64,000 nt of DNA from Zygnema circumcarinatum. Lineage: Eukaryota > Streptophyta > Zygnematophyceae > Zygnematales > Zygnemataceae. The first letter of the stretch is position 1; each line of letters begins with the position of its first letter. Position numbers and translations under genes: made by a program. The notes under the pieces are model-generated. The model was not told where the DNA came from and did no database searches. It worked only from the letters and a program-made list of their open reading frames with translations. Shown here in pieces: positions 25,229 through 40,148 of this stretch. The stretch spans positions 4,450,268 to 4,514,267 of the forward strand of contig CM074806.1 in NCBI GenBank assembly GCA_037447605.1, in the 5' to 3' direction.

Positions 25229-27219
25229 ATGAGTGTCAAAGATATAATCAATATTGTGAGATATCAAAATGTTCATGGGAGAGGGGCGTTCATACAGTTG
25301 GAGGGCCTCGATCGGAGCGGCAAAAGCACTCAGTGTGAGCTAGTGATTTTTTTGAGGGAGAAGCGGATGAAGGCGAACTTGGCAGCAGATTTCGGCGTAC
25401 TTAAAGAATGCGAAGGAAATTGATAACGAGGAGGTGCATCGCCTCTTCACGAAAATTTGAGAGGAGAAGAAGTGAGTACATGGGCCGTTAATGACGACCA
25501 AAGTTTCTTTTATATACTTTCTTATTTTTCAGTTTTATTTTTTATGGTGGGTAAATGACGGTGGCGGATTCGGCTTAGGTTTTGGCTGCAGAAAGGATAT
25601 CTTGCGGCAGCTCGCGGAGAACGTGACGCTTGTGGTGGACCGCTCCGGAGTCGCTTTCTCTGTGGCCAAAGGACTCGATGTGGAGTGGTGCAAGGTGAGA
25701 GGAGGAAGGAGAGGGAGGGAGGAGAGAGTGGGAGAGAGAGGGGAGGGAGAGTGGCAGGAGGGAGGGACAAGGGAGTGGGAGAGTGGGGGGGCGGAGGGAA
25801 GGAGCGAAGGAGAAAAGGAGGGAGGCGGGAAAGGACTAGGAAGAGGGGGGCCAGGTAGGGAAAGAGTGAGAAGGTGGGGGGGGATGCCAGCGAGAGAGGA
25901 ATGAGAGGGGAGGGGGAATGTGGGATGAAGGAAGTGAGGGGGAGGTTGGGTGGGAAGGAGGGAGGGAGGGAGGCGGGGAATGGAGAGGGAGGGAAGGGGG
26001 AATGGAGAAGGAGAGAGAGCGGAGGAGGGGCTGGAGGGATGGGGGAAAGCAAGAGGGAGAGGGGGAGCAGAGAGGGAAGGAGAGAGCGAAGGCGAGGAAA
26101 ACGAGAGAGAAAGGGGAGGGAGGGAAGGGGAGAGGTAGGGATGGGGAAGAGAGGATGAAGGAAGTGGGGAAGAGAGTGTGGGAAGGTAAGAGGGAGCGAG
26201 TTGGGCTGATGTGGAGGGGAGGAAGGGGGAGAGAGGGGGAAAGGAGGGAGGGGGAGGGAGAACTGGGCGACGGGAGGGCGGGAGGAAGGGGGAAGGGAGG
26301 CGAGAGGACTAGAGGAAGGATGGGCGAAGGGGAGGGAGGAGGGATTGAGGGAGGAAGCGAGGGGGGGCGAGGGTGAAGAATATGGGAGAGGATCCTAGGG
26401 GAGGTGGCAATGGCGGGACTGAGGAGGTCGGCTGAAAGAGAGGCGGACGGGGAGAGAGGCAGACAGAGAGGACGGTTAGTTGGTGAGGGTAGGCTAGGAC
26501 ATCTTCCCTTTTGGAGAGTGGGCTTTGGATTCGACGACTTCTAATCTTGTTGGGGCCTTTGCAGGAGCTTGAAATGGAGCTGCCGGCGACAGATGTCATT
26601 TTTTACCTTGAAATGCCTGTGGAGGTGGGGCCTGATCTGACTGCTCGGCAGCGGGAGGGGGGGTGAGGGGAAGAAAGTGAGGTAGAAGGGAGCAAGCGTG
26701 GGAGGAAGAAGGGGGGGAAGAGACGTGGGAGACGGGGGGAGAGGGGGCGGGGAATGAAGAGAGAGAGGGAGAGAGGGAGAGAGAGAGGGAGGGGGAGAGA
26801 GTTGGTTTGCGAATTTTATTGTCTCATTACACTGTTGTTTCTGTTCTTGACAGCTTGCTGCCACTCGTGGAGGGTATGGAGAGGAGCGGTATGAGAAGGT
26901 GGAATTTCAGAAGGCTGTGGCGTTGCAATTTCAGAAACTGAAAGATGAAACGTGACAGGTAATGTGCGGCTCAAGAAATGAAGTAGCGCGTGACTGGCTT
27001 TTTACTTGTAATTTTGTATTTCCCCTTTTGATGAGTAATCTTTTATAATCGGTCCATTTTCCTATGCAGACGGTTGATGCCAGTCGGTCTATCGACGAGG
27101 TCTTCAAGAAACTCAAAGAAGCTGCAATGGCTATCATTGAGGACTGCGCCTGCAGTGAAATTCGTCAAATGTGGTCAAATTCCACTATTAATTCGGATGA
27201 ATACTGTCCGAGGGACTAA
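25229..27219 (+). pseudogene. Decayed thymidylate kinase gene
   Basis: Five recognisable exons of dTMP kinase with usable splice sites: 25229-25471, 25592-25694, 26565-26624, 26854-26958, 27070-27219. Intact parts: the P-loop LEGLDRSGKSTQ, GVAFSVAKGLDVEWCK, the LID-like RGGYGEERYEK, and an SIDEVFKKL C-terminus. Lesions seen: (1) near 25380-25400 the RFPDR region, which binds dTMP, is deleted and the frame shifts between ANL and the QQISAYLKNAKEI stretch; (2) an in-frame TGA at 25458-25460 where the family has NRWEK; (3) the DRYSYSG segment is shortened to DRSG; (4) a TGA at 26953-26955 where Trp is usual. dTMP kinase converts dTMP to dTDP; this copy cannot encode a full enzyme. Conventional function must be supplied by another locus. 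Sequencing error could explain one lesion but hardly all four. Confidence 0.8.
25695..26520 (+). repeat. Long polypurine (GGGA/GAGG) tract
   Basis: Intron 2 of the thymidylate kinase pseudogene is almost entirely G and A on the plus strand from 25695 to about 26370, and purine-rich to about 26500, with very few pyrimidines. A second purine tract (26640-26800) fills the next intron. All long frames here are composition artefacts. Confidence 0.9.
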
Positions 27220-29708
<2,489 letters not shown>

Positions 29709-32700
29709 CTATTCAGTGTAGACAAACTGCCGCTTCCAGATGTGGTCGCGGCGCTTGTTCCAAATCTTTGGCAAGTATAGTTTGTCCGACTCTGTGCGGT
29801 TAGGCTTCATTACCTGTGGATGCGAAAACAAAGCAAAAACAAGAAGGGGAAAGAAAAATTGAATGATAACAAATGGATAAATTTCATCGGGGGAAATCAC
29901 AAGAAGGCAAATCAGAAAAAACACGACAGGAGCATCAGCAGAAACAACAGCTTTCTTGACTCCGGCACTTCACGCTTTTGCTAACAGTTGGAATATGGTC
30001 AGCAGTTCAGACAATCAACAGCAGACTGCCAGGTTCTGAAGAAAGTAGACAAAATTACTCAGTAAAATCAATCTCCAGTCACTGTAACAAGATGCAGGGT
30101 GTGAAAAGTAGTCTGGCAAGCATCCTCATCAGAGTCCTGGACATACTATGGAGAACTTTTCACGGAGGATTCAACGGACCCAACACGAACGAATTCTGAA
30201 ACCACAGTCCATGGTCGATTTGAAAGGCAGAAGCTTACCAATTTGCAGTATTCAAACAAGCCGAAAAAAGCTGCTGACATAAGAGATACATGAAATACTC
30301 GTGGCCCCTGTATAAGCAACCACAACCAGATAAGATATTAGATCTTCCAAAGTGCCTCGAGAGGCTACAACATTTAAGAAGAAAATTCCGGCCAAAGCTC
30401 TTACGACCAATAGTTGTCAGTTCAGTTTTCTCGACAAGCCTCTCTTGGGAAAGATGACGAATCCCTCATGAAGCTAGGCTCACAGTCTCCTCTGTATTAA
30501 GACCGTTAAGGCACCATACGGTTGTCTGCCGTTGCTCTGAAATAGCATTCAATAACGGCACCACACAATACACACATGCCCAACAAGAAAAATGTAGCCA
30601 TGCCTGTAGAGAAAAGCCGTTGCCACGACACCACATTACAGAAGCATAACTTCAAAAACCCTGAAGAAACTTGGAAAGCGCACGTACCAGCCCAGCTAAG
30701 AGCCCAGCATAGCCACTTTCCGCATGAACTTGCATAATAATGGAATGAATGGCCAATCCTGCCCCGCACTGCTGCCGAGTTTTCACCAGATCCAACTGCA
30801 CATGCCATAGAATAAACAAAAGTAACATATGAACATTATCGCTTATAATACTATACACCGCTAAATCAGTGCAACATTACGCCAGAATAAAACATTACTA
30901 TAACGTCGGTAATTTCCCAATGCATCATAGCGCCTTTCTACAATGAGAATAAAAACACAAGTGGTTGGGAAGTAGCTCACTGCAACCAGTCTCCTGGCCC
31001 CAAATCAGGCGCTCTAACCTCTTCCCTCCTCTTTTCTCTCCACCTGAATTACTTACCGGCATTGTGCATGTAGCAGCCACAGCTCCTGCCAAGGCCCCCA
31101 AGGCTAAGTGCTCCGGTGTACTGCCCTCCAGCGCAAAAGCCCCCACCCCCCTCAATTGTACAATGCTGAGGCCACAAAGAGAGGGTTACAAGATCCTACC
31201 TTCCAGCCCTTTTCCCTCATTCAAAACAGGTTCTCGAACACAGAATACCCCAACATTTCAGATAAAAAAATGCATGAGGGGAACAAGCAAACGTAAATAC
31301 TGTCTGAGATTAAGAAATTGATTGAGGACATAACCAGAAGGATTGACTTACGAAAGCTTTTCTACATTCCTCCGCGTTTGGACGAGTTCTCGGGCCTTCT
31401 CATAAATCGCAAACTGCATTTATACCCTCCATAATCCTCCCGGAATTAATGTACCAACTTGAAGAAGAAAGAATTCACACAGCATGCTGAAAAAAAAGAC
31501 AAAGAACGATCTGTGCCCTTTACTTACATCAACCTCTCATTATCAGCGAGCTGAGACAGTATATTGGAAAAGTGAACATAAACGTGTAGTAAAGTACTAG
31601 CTCAAACTTGAATCCACTTTAAATTCGAGAAAAACGCCCTACAGAAACCACCTGATCCGCACACAATACAACAAGGGCTTTCGTCCTGACCTGAATAGCA
31701 ATTTCTGGCACATCTCGCATCAAAGTCGGCCAAAATCCCTTGTACAGTCCACCAAGTCCGTCCCTCATAATGATTACTTTGAACGCCTCAAACACTGCAA
31801 CAAAAAGCCTCCCAAAATACAGATCAGTTCCCCGACAATAGAGCTGAGGACCCTACAAGCCCTCAAGTGTGACGGTATGGCTTACGGCTGTTCGACCAAC
31901 TTAACCACCTGTCATTATTGCTACAGAAGTACAAAGCTGCGACTCATCCAAAAATCCCCAGGCCCAAATTGACATGGAGAATGATCTAAGAAATCACCGC
32001 TGATAACAACAGGACTTCTACTTGCATGAAGACTGGAAAAGGGCATAAAGAAGGTATGCTCAGAATCAAACTTGCAAACTGTAGTTGCATTCGCCAAGAG
32101 CCAATTTCTTAAATACTTCGTAGCTAAGTTGAGAAGGATATACTCATGGATGCGTCTTTTTTATGTTCTATTTTGCACTGACGGGGATACCACCTTTTTA
32201 GATGAAAACCACTTCAGATCCTGCCTGCTCAACTGAAGTGTTCTCTACTATTCCAATTACGCTGATGTAATCTAAGCCCTTCTTTATATTAGAACTTCCT
32301 GAAATTATTGGTCCAGCGATTCAAAAGGAGAATCACCATCTTCTGAAAGTATGCTCAGTCGCCTGAATCTTATTCTGCATTACAAACCGATTGTGCCTAG
32401 CTAAAATCGTTCAAAATAAAGTGACCTTAACTGCAGCTGGAACCTCTCCTTACCATTTGGATGCATATACGCTTGTACTCTGTGCTTCAGAGTGTCTGCC
32501 GGAACCTGCATAGCAATTACCTTCCTCAAGACCATGAGTTAACTACTGAAAGGACGCAGGAATATACAATCAAAGAAGGAGCGAATGCATGTGCCCATGC
32601 ACACATCAGCTGTCTACCACATGATGCCATGCTCATAAGCTATCCGACGCACATGACCTATATGCAGAGCATATGTAAGAATGTTTGACTAAACTTAAAT

Positions 32701-33970
32701 GGCAGACAGCGTACACGGGTAGTGCAGTTTGCATATGAATCACAAGCACATTCTCTGTTCACCTTCAAGTAACGGTACAGAGCAAAAAACAAAAGGTTTT
32801 GATTTTATGTCGAGATCTACAGACTAATTAAAGGGGTCTTGTATCCTGCCTCACCCGCACAATTGACGCTGCAATTGTGCCGAAAGATGCAGAAGCGACG
32901 TGGACTAATCCTGGCGGAAGGGATGTTTTCTCCAATCTCCGCTTTGATGCTGCAATATCAGCACAAGCCATAGTGACTCTCCTTGACAAAACGTCCTCTG
33001 ACTCAATTAATCAGAATCATTTCAGGGGCAAAGGAAATTCCTGCATAAAGACCGTAATATTTTTTTATTTTGGGTTCACTCTCACATTCAAAGCAGCACC
33101 TCCTTTGCAAGATGACTCTTTAGCGGCAACAAAAGATTTAAACAAGGGCCTTCCGCACCCACATTCATAGGCGATAAAATACAAAGCGGCGTTGGGAATG
33201 GTGCCTAAAATGGCTCCCCAAACGCCTCGAAATAGATCTCCAGGACCCTTAAAAAACCAGTTGTCAATGTCCAACGGTCCAATCATGAATGCTTTCTTTG
33301 ATATTTTTTTCCTCCACTTTCGCAGTTTCTTAGGAGGATCTTGGATCTGCATTCTTGTCTTCACCGTATCTACAGGATGACATACGACCTGTGTGTGCAC
33401 AAACACAACACAAAGTTCCATAAAGTTTATGAGGCAAGCATTTCGCTCCTAAACTCAATGAATCACCAGCAATATGACAACTTGAAAGCAAACATAAACT
33501 AGAATGGGTATATCCAGTTTGCTTGATCAGAGGCATGGACTTGAAACGAATTTGACACGAAAGCAGGAAGGACTCAAATCATTAATTTCAGAAAGATTTG
33601 ATCCTACCTGTGATAGAGTCCTTGCTGCAGTGCCGGCATACACGTGATTAAGGGCTGTCATGGCTTCTTCGACACTAGCATCGTTAAAAAATGGCATACG
33701 GAGATTCCAACTTCGTTTCAGCGTTCGGACATCAAAGTCCTTCCACGGCAAGCGAAGAATGTTGAAGACTCCTTGCTCGCCGATGCTACGCGATCTTTCA
33801 ACCACGGATGATAAACTGATAGATGCAAATCGAATCTGTACATTTTGTGCTGCTTGATTCAGTGGTAAACTATCTCCGCGCGCAAGCTCATTCTCTCCGT
33901 CACTCCCAAGAGGGCGGACAGCAGCCACTCTAAACCCAGCACCTTCAAAACTGTCTCTGTCCACAGCCAT
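29709..33970 (-). CDS. Mitochondrial carrier family (SLC25) transporter
   Basis: Ten exons on the minus strand, phase-consistent: 33970-33608, 33388-33100, 32949-32855, 32505-32454, 31794-31691, 31413-31352, 31165-31057, 30795-30688, 30307-30239, 29813-29709; 451 aa. Three carrier repeats each carry the Px[DE]xx[KR] signature: CHPVDTVKTR, VPADTLKHR and MPLDLVKTR, with matching FRGVWGAILG, YKGFWPTLMRDVPE and LAGLGPRVFHVS elements. The family moves metabolites across the inner mitochondrial (sometimes plastid) membrane as six-helix proteins. The substrate is not clear; plant SAM-transporter-like or mitoferrin-like carriers are the nearest I can suggest. Unusual: an N-terminal extension of about 95 residues before the first helix, and a basic 34-residue C-terminal tail (exon 10) with no family match. 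Start ATG 33970 is the first in-frame ATG; an upstream exon is possible. Confidence 0.85.
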
Positions 33971-35884
33971 GGAAGTCACAGCCTCTGCTTTTTCCTTAAC
34001 CCTGCGAAAGGGAGAGAGGCTTCTGCCTGCAGTCACAAACAGATTGATTATTCACTGAGAAATACTTACACTTTGACTTGTTTGTAATCATTATGATCAA
34101 ATGCCATTCACATAAACAAAAAGACCCTGATTAAAAGAACCGTGCTCGGCAAGCCTACAGAAAATTATACCAAATGAGAATTCGAAGAATGGTACAGAGC
34201 CAGCCTTACAACTTTGGCATCGCTAGGAATGAGCATAAGCTACAGCATGCACTTTCAATTAAGATAAACCATGATTCACCTACAACCTTACTAGTTGTTA
34301 TTGCATTCTGCCAGCAAGCAAGTGCGAGTGAGCAAGTGAGCAAGTGTGCAAATTGATAGAAGTCTGCAAGTTTTTAGGGTTGCAAAAAGGTATGAAAGAT
34401 CACCTCAAGCGACTGTACAACAAAAAAGTGGAAAAGCACTCCTCAAGCACAGTGATAAGGGTCAATAGCGACAGCGCCTTCACTACAGGGGCAACGCTGC
34501 AGGGAACCCTTCTTCCCCTCTCTAGCCTTCACGACAGCACTGTAAAGCCTTGGGTTTCCAGACGGCTCAAAACCCTCCCTGCCTCCCTCCCTCCCTTACT
34601 CCCTGGTCTCCCTCTTCCAATATCCGTGTTCTCTGCAACGAATTCAGCCGCAGCCAATAGGTCCTATTTGCAAGTCTATACCCTCTGCGTTTCCACAGTT
34701 CCCAGCATACAACTGCAACCGAAATGCCTTCACTTCAACTGCATATGACAGTTTGTTCGCGATTATTGCCTCCTGTGTTCCTCCTCTTGCTCGCTTGCAC
34801 TTGCAGCAGGCTACCTCTTCCTTACCTCTCTCTCTCTCTCTCTTTTTCTCTCTCTCTCTCTCTCTCTCTCCCTCTTTCCCTCTACCTCTCCTCTCCAAGA
34901 GTGCAGGAAAAGGGAGGCGCTTGGAAGAAGCGGAGGCTTCAAGCAAGCGCGCAGGGAATCAACCAAAGGGAGCTCGGGCTGGAGCTGCAGGCGCGGCCAA
35001 AACATAGAACCGGTATTCCGGACGGGAGGGCGCCAGGCCAAACCCGCTCGTCCAAATTTCAAACCTGAGTTCATTGCGAATTGGACGGTCGGGTTTTTGT
35101 TTTTCTTTTTCGCGTACTGCCAGTCGGCGATAAAAGGCTCTGGGGAAAGATTTTTTCTTCTGTAAGAATATTCACAAAAGTGATCAATTGTATATAATTT
35201 GATACTTACAATATGGAGCTGTGTTGGAAGCGGGCAGAAAAAAATCATTTCTGGCAGTTTGTTTTGTTAGGAAAATAAAATTTATCAACCAACCTAAAGT
35301 CAGCTTCCGGAAAAATCATTTTTACGGTACCCAAAAACTGCCCAGAATTAAGCGCGATACTGTTTCCGGGTTGTGCCGTTGTACAAAAAGTTCTGGTTCG
35401 AGCGAATCGGAATATTCCGTTTACGCCACATCAGCAATAGAACATTCGAAGCCGACTTTTGGCCTTGCCTTTCAGGGCAGAAAACAAAACTTTTTGTCTG
35501 CCCGTTTTTTCTGAAACGTATGACGCGTCGGAAGCGCATTGGTCAAGAAGGCGCTTTGTATCTGCCCAATCCTCTAAAATTTGGTCTTGAGGGGAATATT
35601 GGGACATGGGACCCCATCTCGCGGTCAAGGGGTCATGGGACATGACTTAGTCACAAATGACCAAATAAACGGGGTCAAGAAACCAGACTACATTAGTTAC
35701 GAGTCATGACCAAGTCATGTGAGTGAATGGCCGATCTTGACCATTTTAGTTACAGAATTTGAGCCAGTTTTGCTCACTAAACTTTAACCAGTCGAGGGCT
35801 AGCCACCGTCTGACTGCAAGGGCTGCCTGCAATTCTCATTTCTTTTCTTTTTTTTTTCGAAGGCATTTGAGAGAAGCGGGAGGA

Positions 35885-35917
<33 letters not shown>

Positions 35918-37033
35918 TGATGATGCGGGAGAGCATGATGGTCTGTGGAGGAGGGGCCATGGAGGTGAGGAGGAGGATGTGAAGCTGCTATGCGTGTGAG
36001 AGAGCGAGAGCGAGGGGGAGAGAGGGAGAGAGAGAGAGTGAGGGAGAAACGAAGGGGAAGGGGGAGGGGGAAGAGATAGGCAGGGGGAGAGTGAGATTGA
36101 GATAGAAGAGGGGAGCGATGGAAACAGTGAAGTGGAGGGAAAGCGAGGGAAGGGGGGAGAAGAGAGAGAGAGGGAGAGGGGGAGAGGATTCTGACACCCT
36201 CCATATGGTGGTGGTCGTGTAAAATCCGCAGCGAGGACATTTCAATGTTTCGACAATTGGCATTGTGTCTGCTTCTCAGAGATTCAGGTAAGGCTCGACA
36301 GAAACCGAGAGAGGGAGAGCGAGAGAGAGTGAGTGTGAGAGAGATAGAGGCCTAATAAAGTTTCGAATTGGAAAGCTTTTTGCCTTCACGGTCGGTTGCT
36401 TTCCCTTTCCCCTTTCTCTCCATACTTTTTCGTTCCCCACTCCCCTTTGGTTTCTCTTTCCTTCTCTCTCATTTCTTCCTTGTTGTCTTTTCTCTTTACC
36501 TTTTTTTTCCCGCTCTCTTCTCTTGTGTTGTCTGCAGTCCTCCTGTTGTAAACGCAGCTCACCGTCAACCCTCGAAACTGCAATTTTATGGGGCACCTTT
36601 AACTTTTCAAAGGTAGAAGTTTCCTCTTTCAGCCTTTCGCATGTGCTAGTGTTTTCATGAAGCGGGATTTGCTCACAACTTGTTCTTGCTTTTCAAAGAC
36701 TTTATTTAACCGTAATTGTTTCTCAATTTTCTTTTTATTGTATTTGTGGAATGTTCTGCTGACGATATTCAAATGTTTATGGGGGAGATCATTTACCAGA
36801 ACGTGGTATTTTGGTTTCAGAGTTGTGTGCTTGCTGTTTTTTCCAGCTCTGTCCTTCACTGCAGGCAAGCACGAGAAGATCTTGCAGATACTCACATCTC
36901 TTTGTTCCTCCTTCTTGTGGGTCTTTCCAAAAATGCTGAAACCGACCGTCCTGCATCACTTCAGCTCTCATCACTTGAGCATATCCAAATTGTCCTCCAA
37001 TAGGGCTGAACGAAGTTTTTCTTACCACAACAC
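33971..37033. other. Spacer between carrier gene and hAT gene
   Basis: No gene supported. CT tract at 34825-34890; AT-moderate DNA 35050-35840 with TGACCAAGTCATG-like short repeats at about 35590-35760 (GGGACATGGG, GGTCATGGGACATGACTTAGTCA); GA-rich tract 35880-36200; CT-rich 36395-36510. Probable promoter and leader of the hAT gene occupy 36500-37033. Confidence 0.5.
35878..36360. repeat. GA-rich tract
   Basis: Imperfect GA dinucleotide and GGGAGA blocks on the plus strand; the Ser/Leu/Pro-rich frames on the opposite strand are artefacts. Confidence 0.75.
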
Positions 37034-40000
37034 ATGCAAGTTCCAAGTCCCTCTGTGCCTCCAAGTATGCTTTGCGGAGTTGGAAGTCCCGACGAAGGGA
37101 AGGAGATGTCTGTGAAAAGGGAGGGAGGAGAAGGAGAGAGTGGGGAGGACGAAGAGGGAGCGATAAGAGGAAAGAGATTAAGAGTAGAAGGTACAGGAGC
37201 GGAGAGAGGGGAGGGAGAGGAAGGAAAGATAGAGGAAACATTGCTTTTAATGGCGGCTGAAGATCCTGTTCAAAGCACTCTCGATGGGTTCGACCATCCT
37301 CAGTGGATACCCCCAGCAATACGCTTTACTTCTGCATGGACTGGGTTTTTGACATCAACCCATCCAGCCCCTAACAAGAGGTATCGTGCTAAATGCACCT
37401 TCTGCAGCGCTGAAATGGATGGAAAAACTACGAATCTTCGCCGGCATATGCTTAATAGATGCGCAGTGATCGATGCAGAAAGTCGGAGAATATACAGAGA
37501 ACGTAGTATGCCAGAACCCACAGCAATAGCGGTAGCCGAAACAAGCAACATCAAAAGAAGTGCTGCAGATATGGGGCAGTCTTCAAAAGCACCGTTTGGG
37601 TTAAGGGTGATGGGAAATGAGGAGCAGGGTTTGCATGATAGGCACCTGTGTACAGCATTTGCCAGCTCCGATATTCCTTTTCGGCTTCTAAGTAATAAAT
37701 CTTTCCGAGAATTTTTTGACAACCTTCCCATTCCGTATAAGCTCCCGACTAGAGAGGAGTTAGTTCAGCGAATTCTTCCAACCGAGTACGAGAAGGCAAT
37801 GTCGGAGCTGGGCGATAAAATGAAAACCATTTCGGATGTGACATTATGTATGGATGGGTGGGAAGATGCGTCAGGTATGGCTCCTATTCCCCATTGCGTA
37901 TGTTTGATTTTACGAAGAATTCTTTCGCGATCTGTTTTCACTCTGTTTTCATTGCTTGTAAGTGATGCCTTTTCTTGAAGAACTCGAGTCGTTGACGATA
38001 TGTTTACTTGTTTATAATGTAACAGAATCTGATTGTGTGGGTTTGCTGAATTGTACCCCATTCAGGCAATTCAATGTTCGCATTCATGGCATTGAAAGCT
38101 GGAGAGCAGCACATTTTAGATGTGACGGATCTCTCCGGCCTTAGACCAAATGCAACGAATTTGCGGACTGCATTAGCGGCAGCGATGGATCAATCTTTCC
38201 TTGAACCGTGGTCAGTGATTGCAATTGTAACGGATAGTCCCACCATCATGGTGCGGGTACGCACTGATGTAAGCAGGGAGTTTCCGAACATCGTTCCTAT
38301 CCGTTGTGCCCTCCATCAATACAATCTTATTATGAGGGATATTGCAAAGCATCCTGTGGCAAACGAGGTATGCTTTTTATCTAGCAACTGCAATGAACCT
38401 CATTATATACTTACTCTAGAAAACTAAACTGTATACTCTATTCGTAAAATCAGCTTTGAAGTCAGCCTAACCTAACCATACCCTGACCCTGACTTTAAGT
38501 CAGCCCCTTCAGTATTACACTCACCCTGAATTCAGCTTTGAAGCTAACCCCACTTTTAGTTTTCAGCCTGCAGAGTGAATCTTAACTGGAGTCTCACCTC
38601 AGCCTTGAAGTTAACTCTAATCCTATTTGCAGTGAACCCTAACTCTGACTTCAATTCAGTCTCCAAGTATTACCCTCACCCTGAATGCAACTTCATGGCT
38701 TACCCCAATCTTGGTTTCAGCTTACCGAGTGAACCCTAACCCTAATCTCACTTCAGCCTTGAAGTTTGACCTAACCCTAATTTAAGTCTGAAAGAGAATC
38801 CTAATGCTGATTTCAATTCAGCCACCAATTACTGCCCTCTCCCTGAATGCAGCTTTGAGGACTACTCCATTCTTACCTGCACAGTGAACCCTAACCCTAA
38901 TATCAGCCTTCAAATTCGCCTTCTACCTGAAATTTAGCTCGTTCAACCAACCCCAACCCTCATTGTGTGCACCTCTCCCTTCTGCAGGTTGTGAAAACTA
39001 ACGCAAAGTTGGTGAACTACTTTCTGTCATCACACTTTTGGCGCCGCAAACTTCAGAAATGGCAAATGGCCAACGGGATCAAACACTCTTTGCAAACTTT
39101 CTGCACTACACGGTGGTATTCAATGGCCCTTCTTTGTCTAGGAGTGGAATCTTTCGAACAAGGGTTCAAGTCTTGCTATGATGCTAGTGTTGACGATGCA
39201 TCCTGTCCGCCGATGCCTCCAGCTATCATGTCAATCATAAACAATCGTTTCCATTTCGCATACAACAGTGAGGTAACAAAGCTTGTCACCCCCATCATCA
39301 ATGCAATTGGTCGCTTGGAATCTCGAGAAGCGACCCTTGGAAGTGTATACGCAGAGCTTATTGAAAGTGTGGTCGCTATAAAGAAGACTTCGGTGGCTGG
39401 GCCAGTTCAGCCTTTGAAAGATCATGCACTAACGGTCATCAATAAGGGGGCTCGTCAGTTTCGGGAAGACCATCCTCCTGATCAGGACATCTATATGTTG
39501 GCTTTGTTTCTTTCGCCACGTTACCGAAGGATGGCGGTATCTCGGTTTATGTCAGTGTATGACATGAAGAGGATTGCCTTGAACTTGGCAATAAAATGGA
39601 GCTTCACCAAAAGCGAAGCCCAAGAACTGTCCAGGCTATTTGATCGTTATTCTTGTCAAGAAGATGTGTTCGCTAAGCCAATTTCTTCTTATATGCCAAG
39701 GGACTATTGGCTTGAGATCAGTGGTGCGTACATTCTGCGACGATTGGCACTGAAACTTTTTGGAGTAGTTCCTCATTCTGCTGAAGTGGAGCGGCTGTTT
39801 TCTTCCCTTTCCCTTTCTAAAACGAATAACCGCAACCGCATGAACCCCACAGCATTGAAAATGTTGGCAGTTGTGCGGAACAGTTCGACATCAGAAAGTG
39901 TAACTGGATCTACCCGAGTGCTAGTATCCAGAAATGTGGGTAACAGCACAGATGTCACTTTTTCCGTCGGTTCTGAGGAAGAGGATGAAGTCCCACAACT

Positions 40001-40148
40001 TGAAGAAGTTGGAGATGTTGCTCCTTACGGTGAGATGGGAAATGGAGATGGAGCTGACTACTTTTTGGAAGAACTATTCGAGTTTGATATGTACGAAAAT
40101 GCGTCACCTGGTGACAATTCGCTGCGAGCAGTTGAAGAATCGGCCTAG
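37034..40148 (+). mobile_element. hAT-family transposase gene (BED finger, DUF659, hAT C-terminal domain)
   Basis: Three exons 37034-37874, 38066-38367, 38988-40148 join in phase to 767 aa with no stop or frameshift. N-terminal acidic/basic low-complexity region, then a BED-type zinc finger (KCTFCSAEMDG with RRHMLNRC, about residues 115-140), a DUF659-like catalytic region including SDVTLCMDGWED and AIVTDSPTIM (candidate acidic catalytic residues), CTTRWYSM, and the C-terminal dimerisation motif PHSAEVERLFSSLSL. The last 75 residues are acidic. hAT transposases cut and paste DNA with 8-bp target duplications; I did not find matching terminal inverted repeats in the flanks, so it may be a domesticated gene or the ends are too short to spot by eye. 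An alternative start is the in-frame ATG at 37106-37108. Intron 2 carries a tandem repeat. Confidence 0.85.
38440..38965 (+). repeat. Tandem repeat of about 160 bases with CCCTAA motifs
   Basis: In intron 2 of the hAT gene. Three diverged copies begin near 38492, 38648 and 38810 (spacing 156 and 162), sharing TTCAATTCAGTC, TTACCCTCACCCTGAATGCA, CTTTGAAG and AGTGAACCCTAACCCTAAT blocks. Each unit ends in CCTAACCCTAA telomere-like sequence. Confidence 0.8.

Noticed and set aside
25491-26376. Several 90-176 codon frames on both strands
   Set aside because: They lie in the polypurine introns of the thymidylate kinase pseudogene and have only Gly/Arg/Glu or Pro/Ser/Leu composition.
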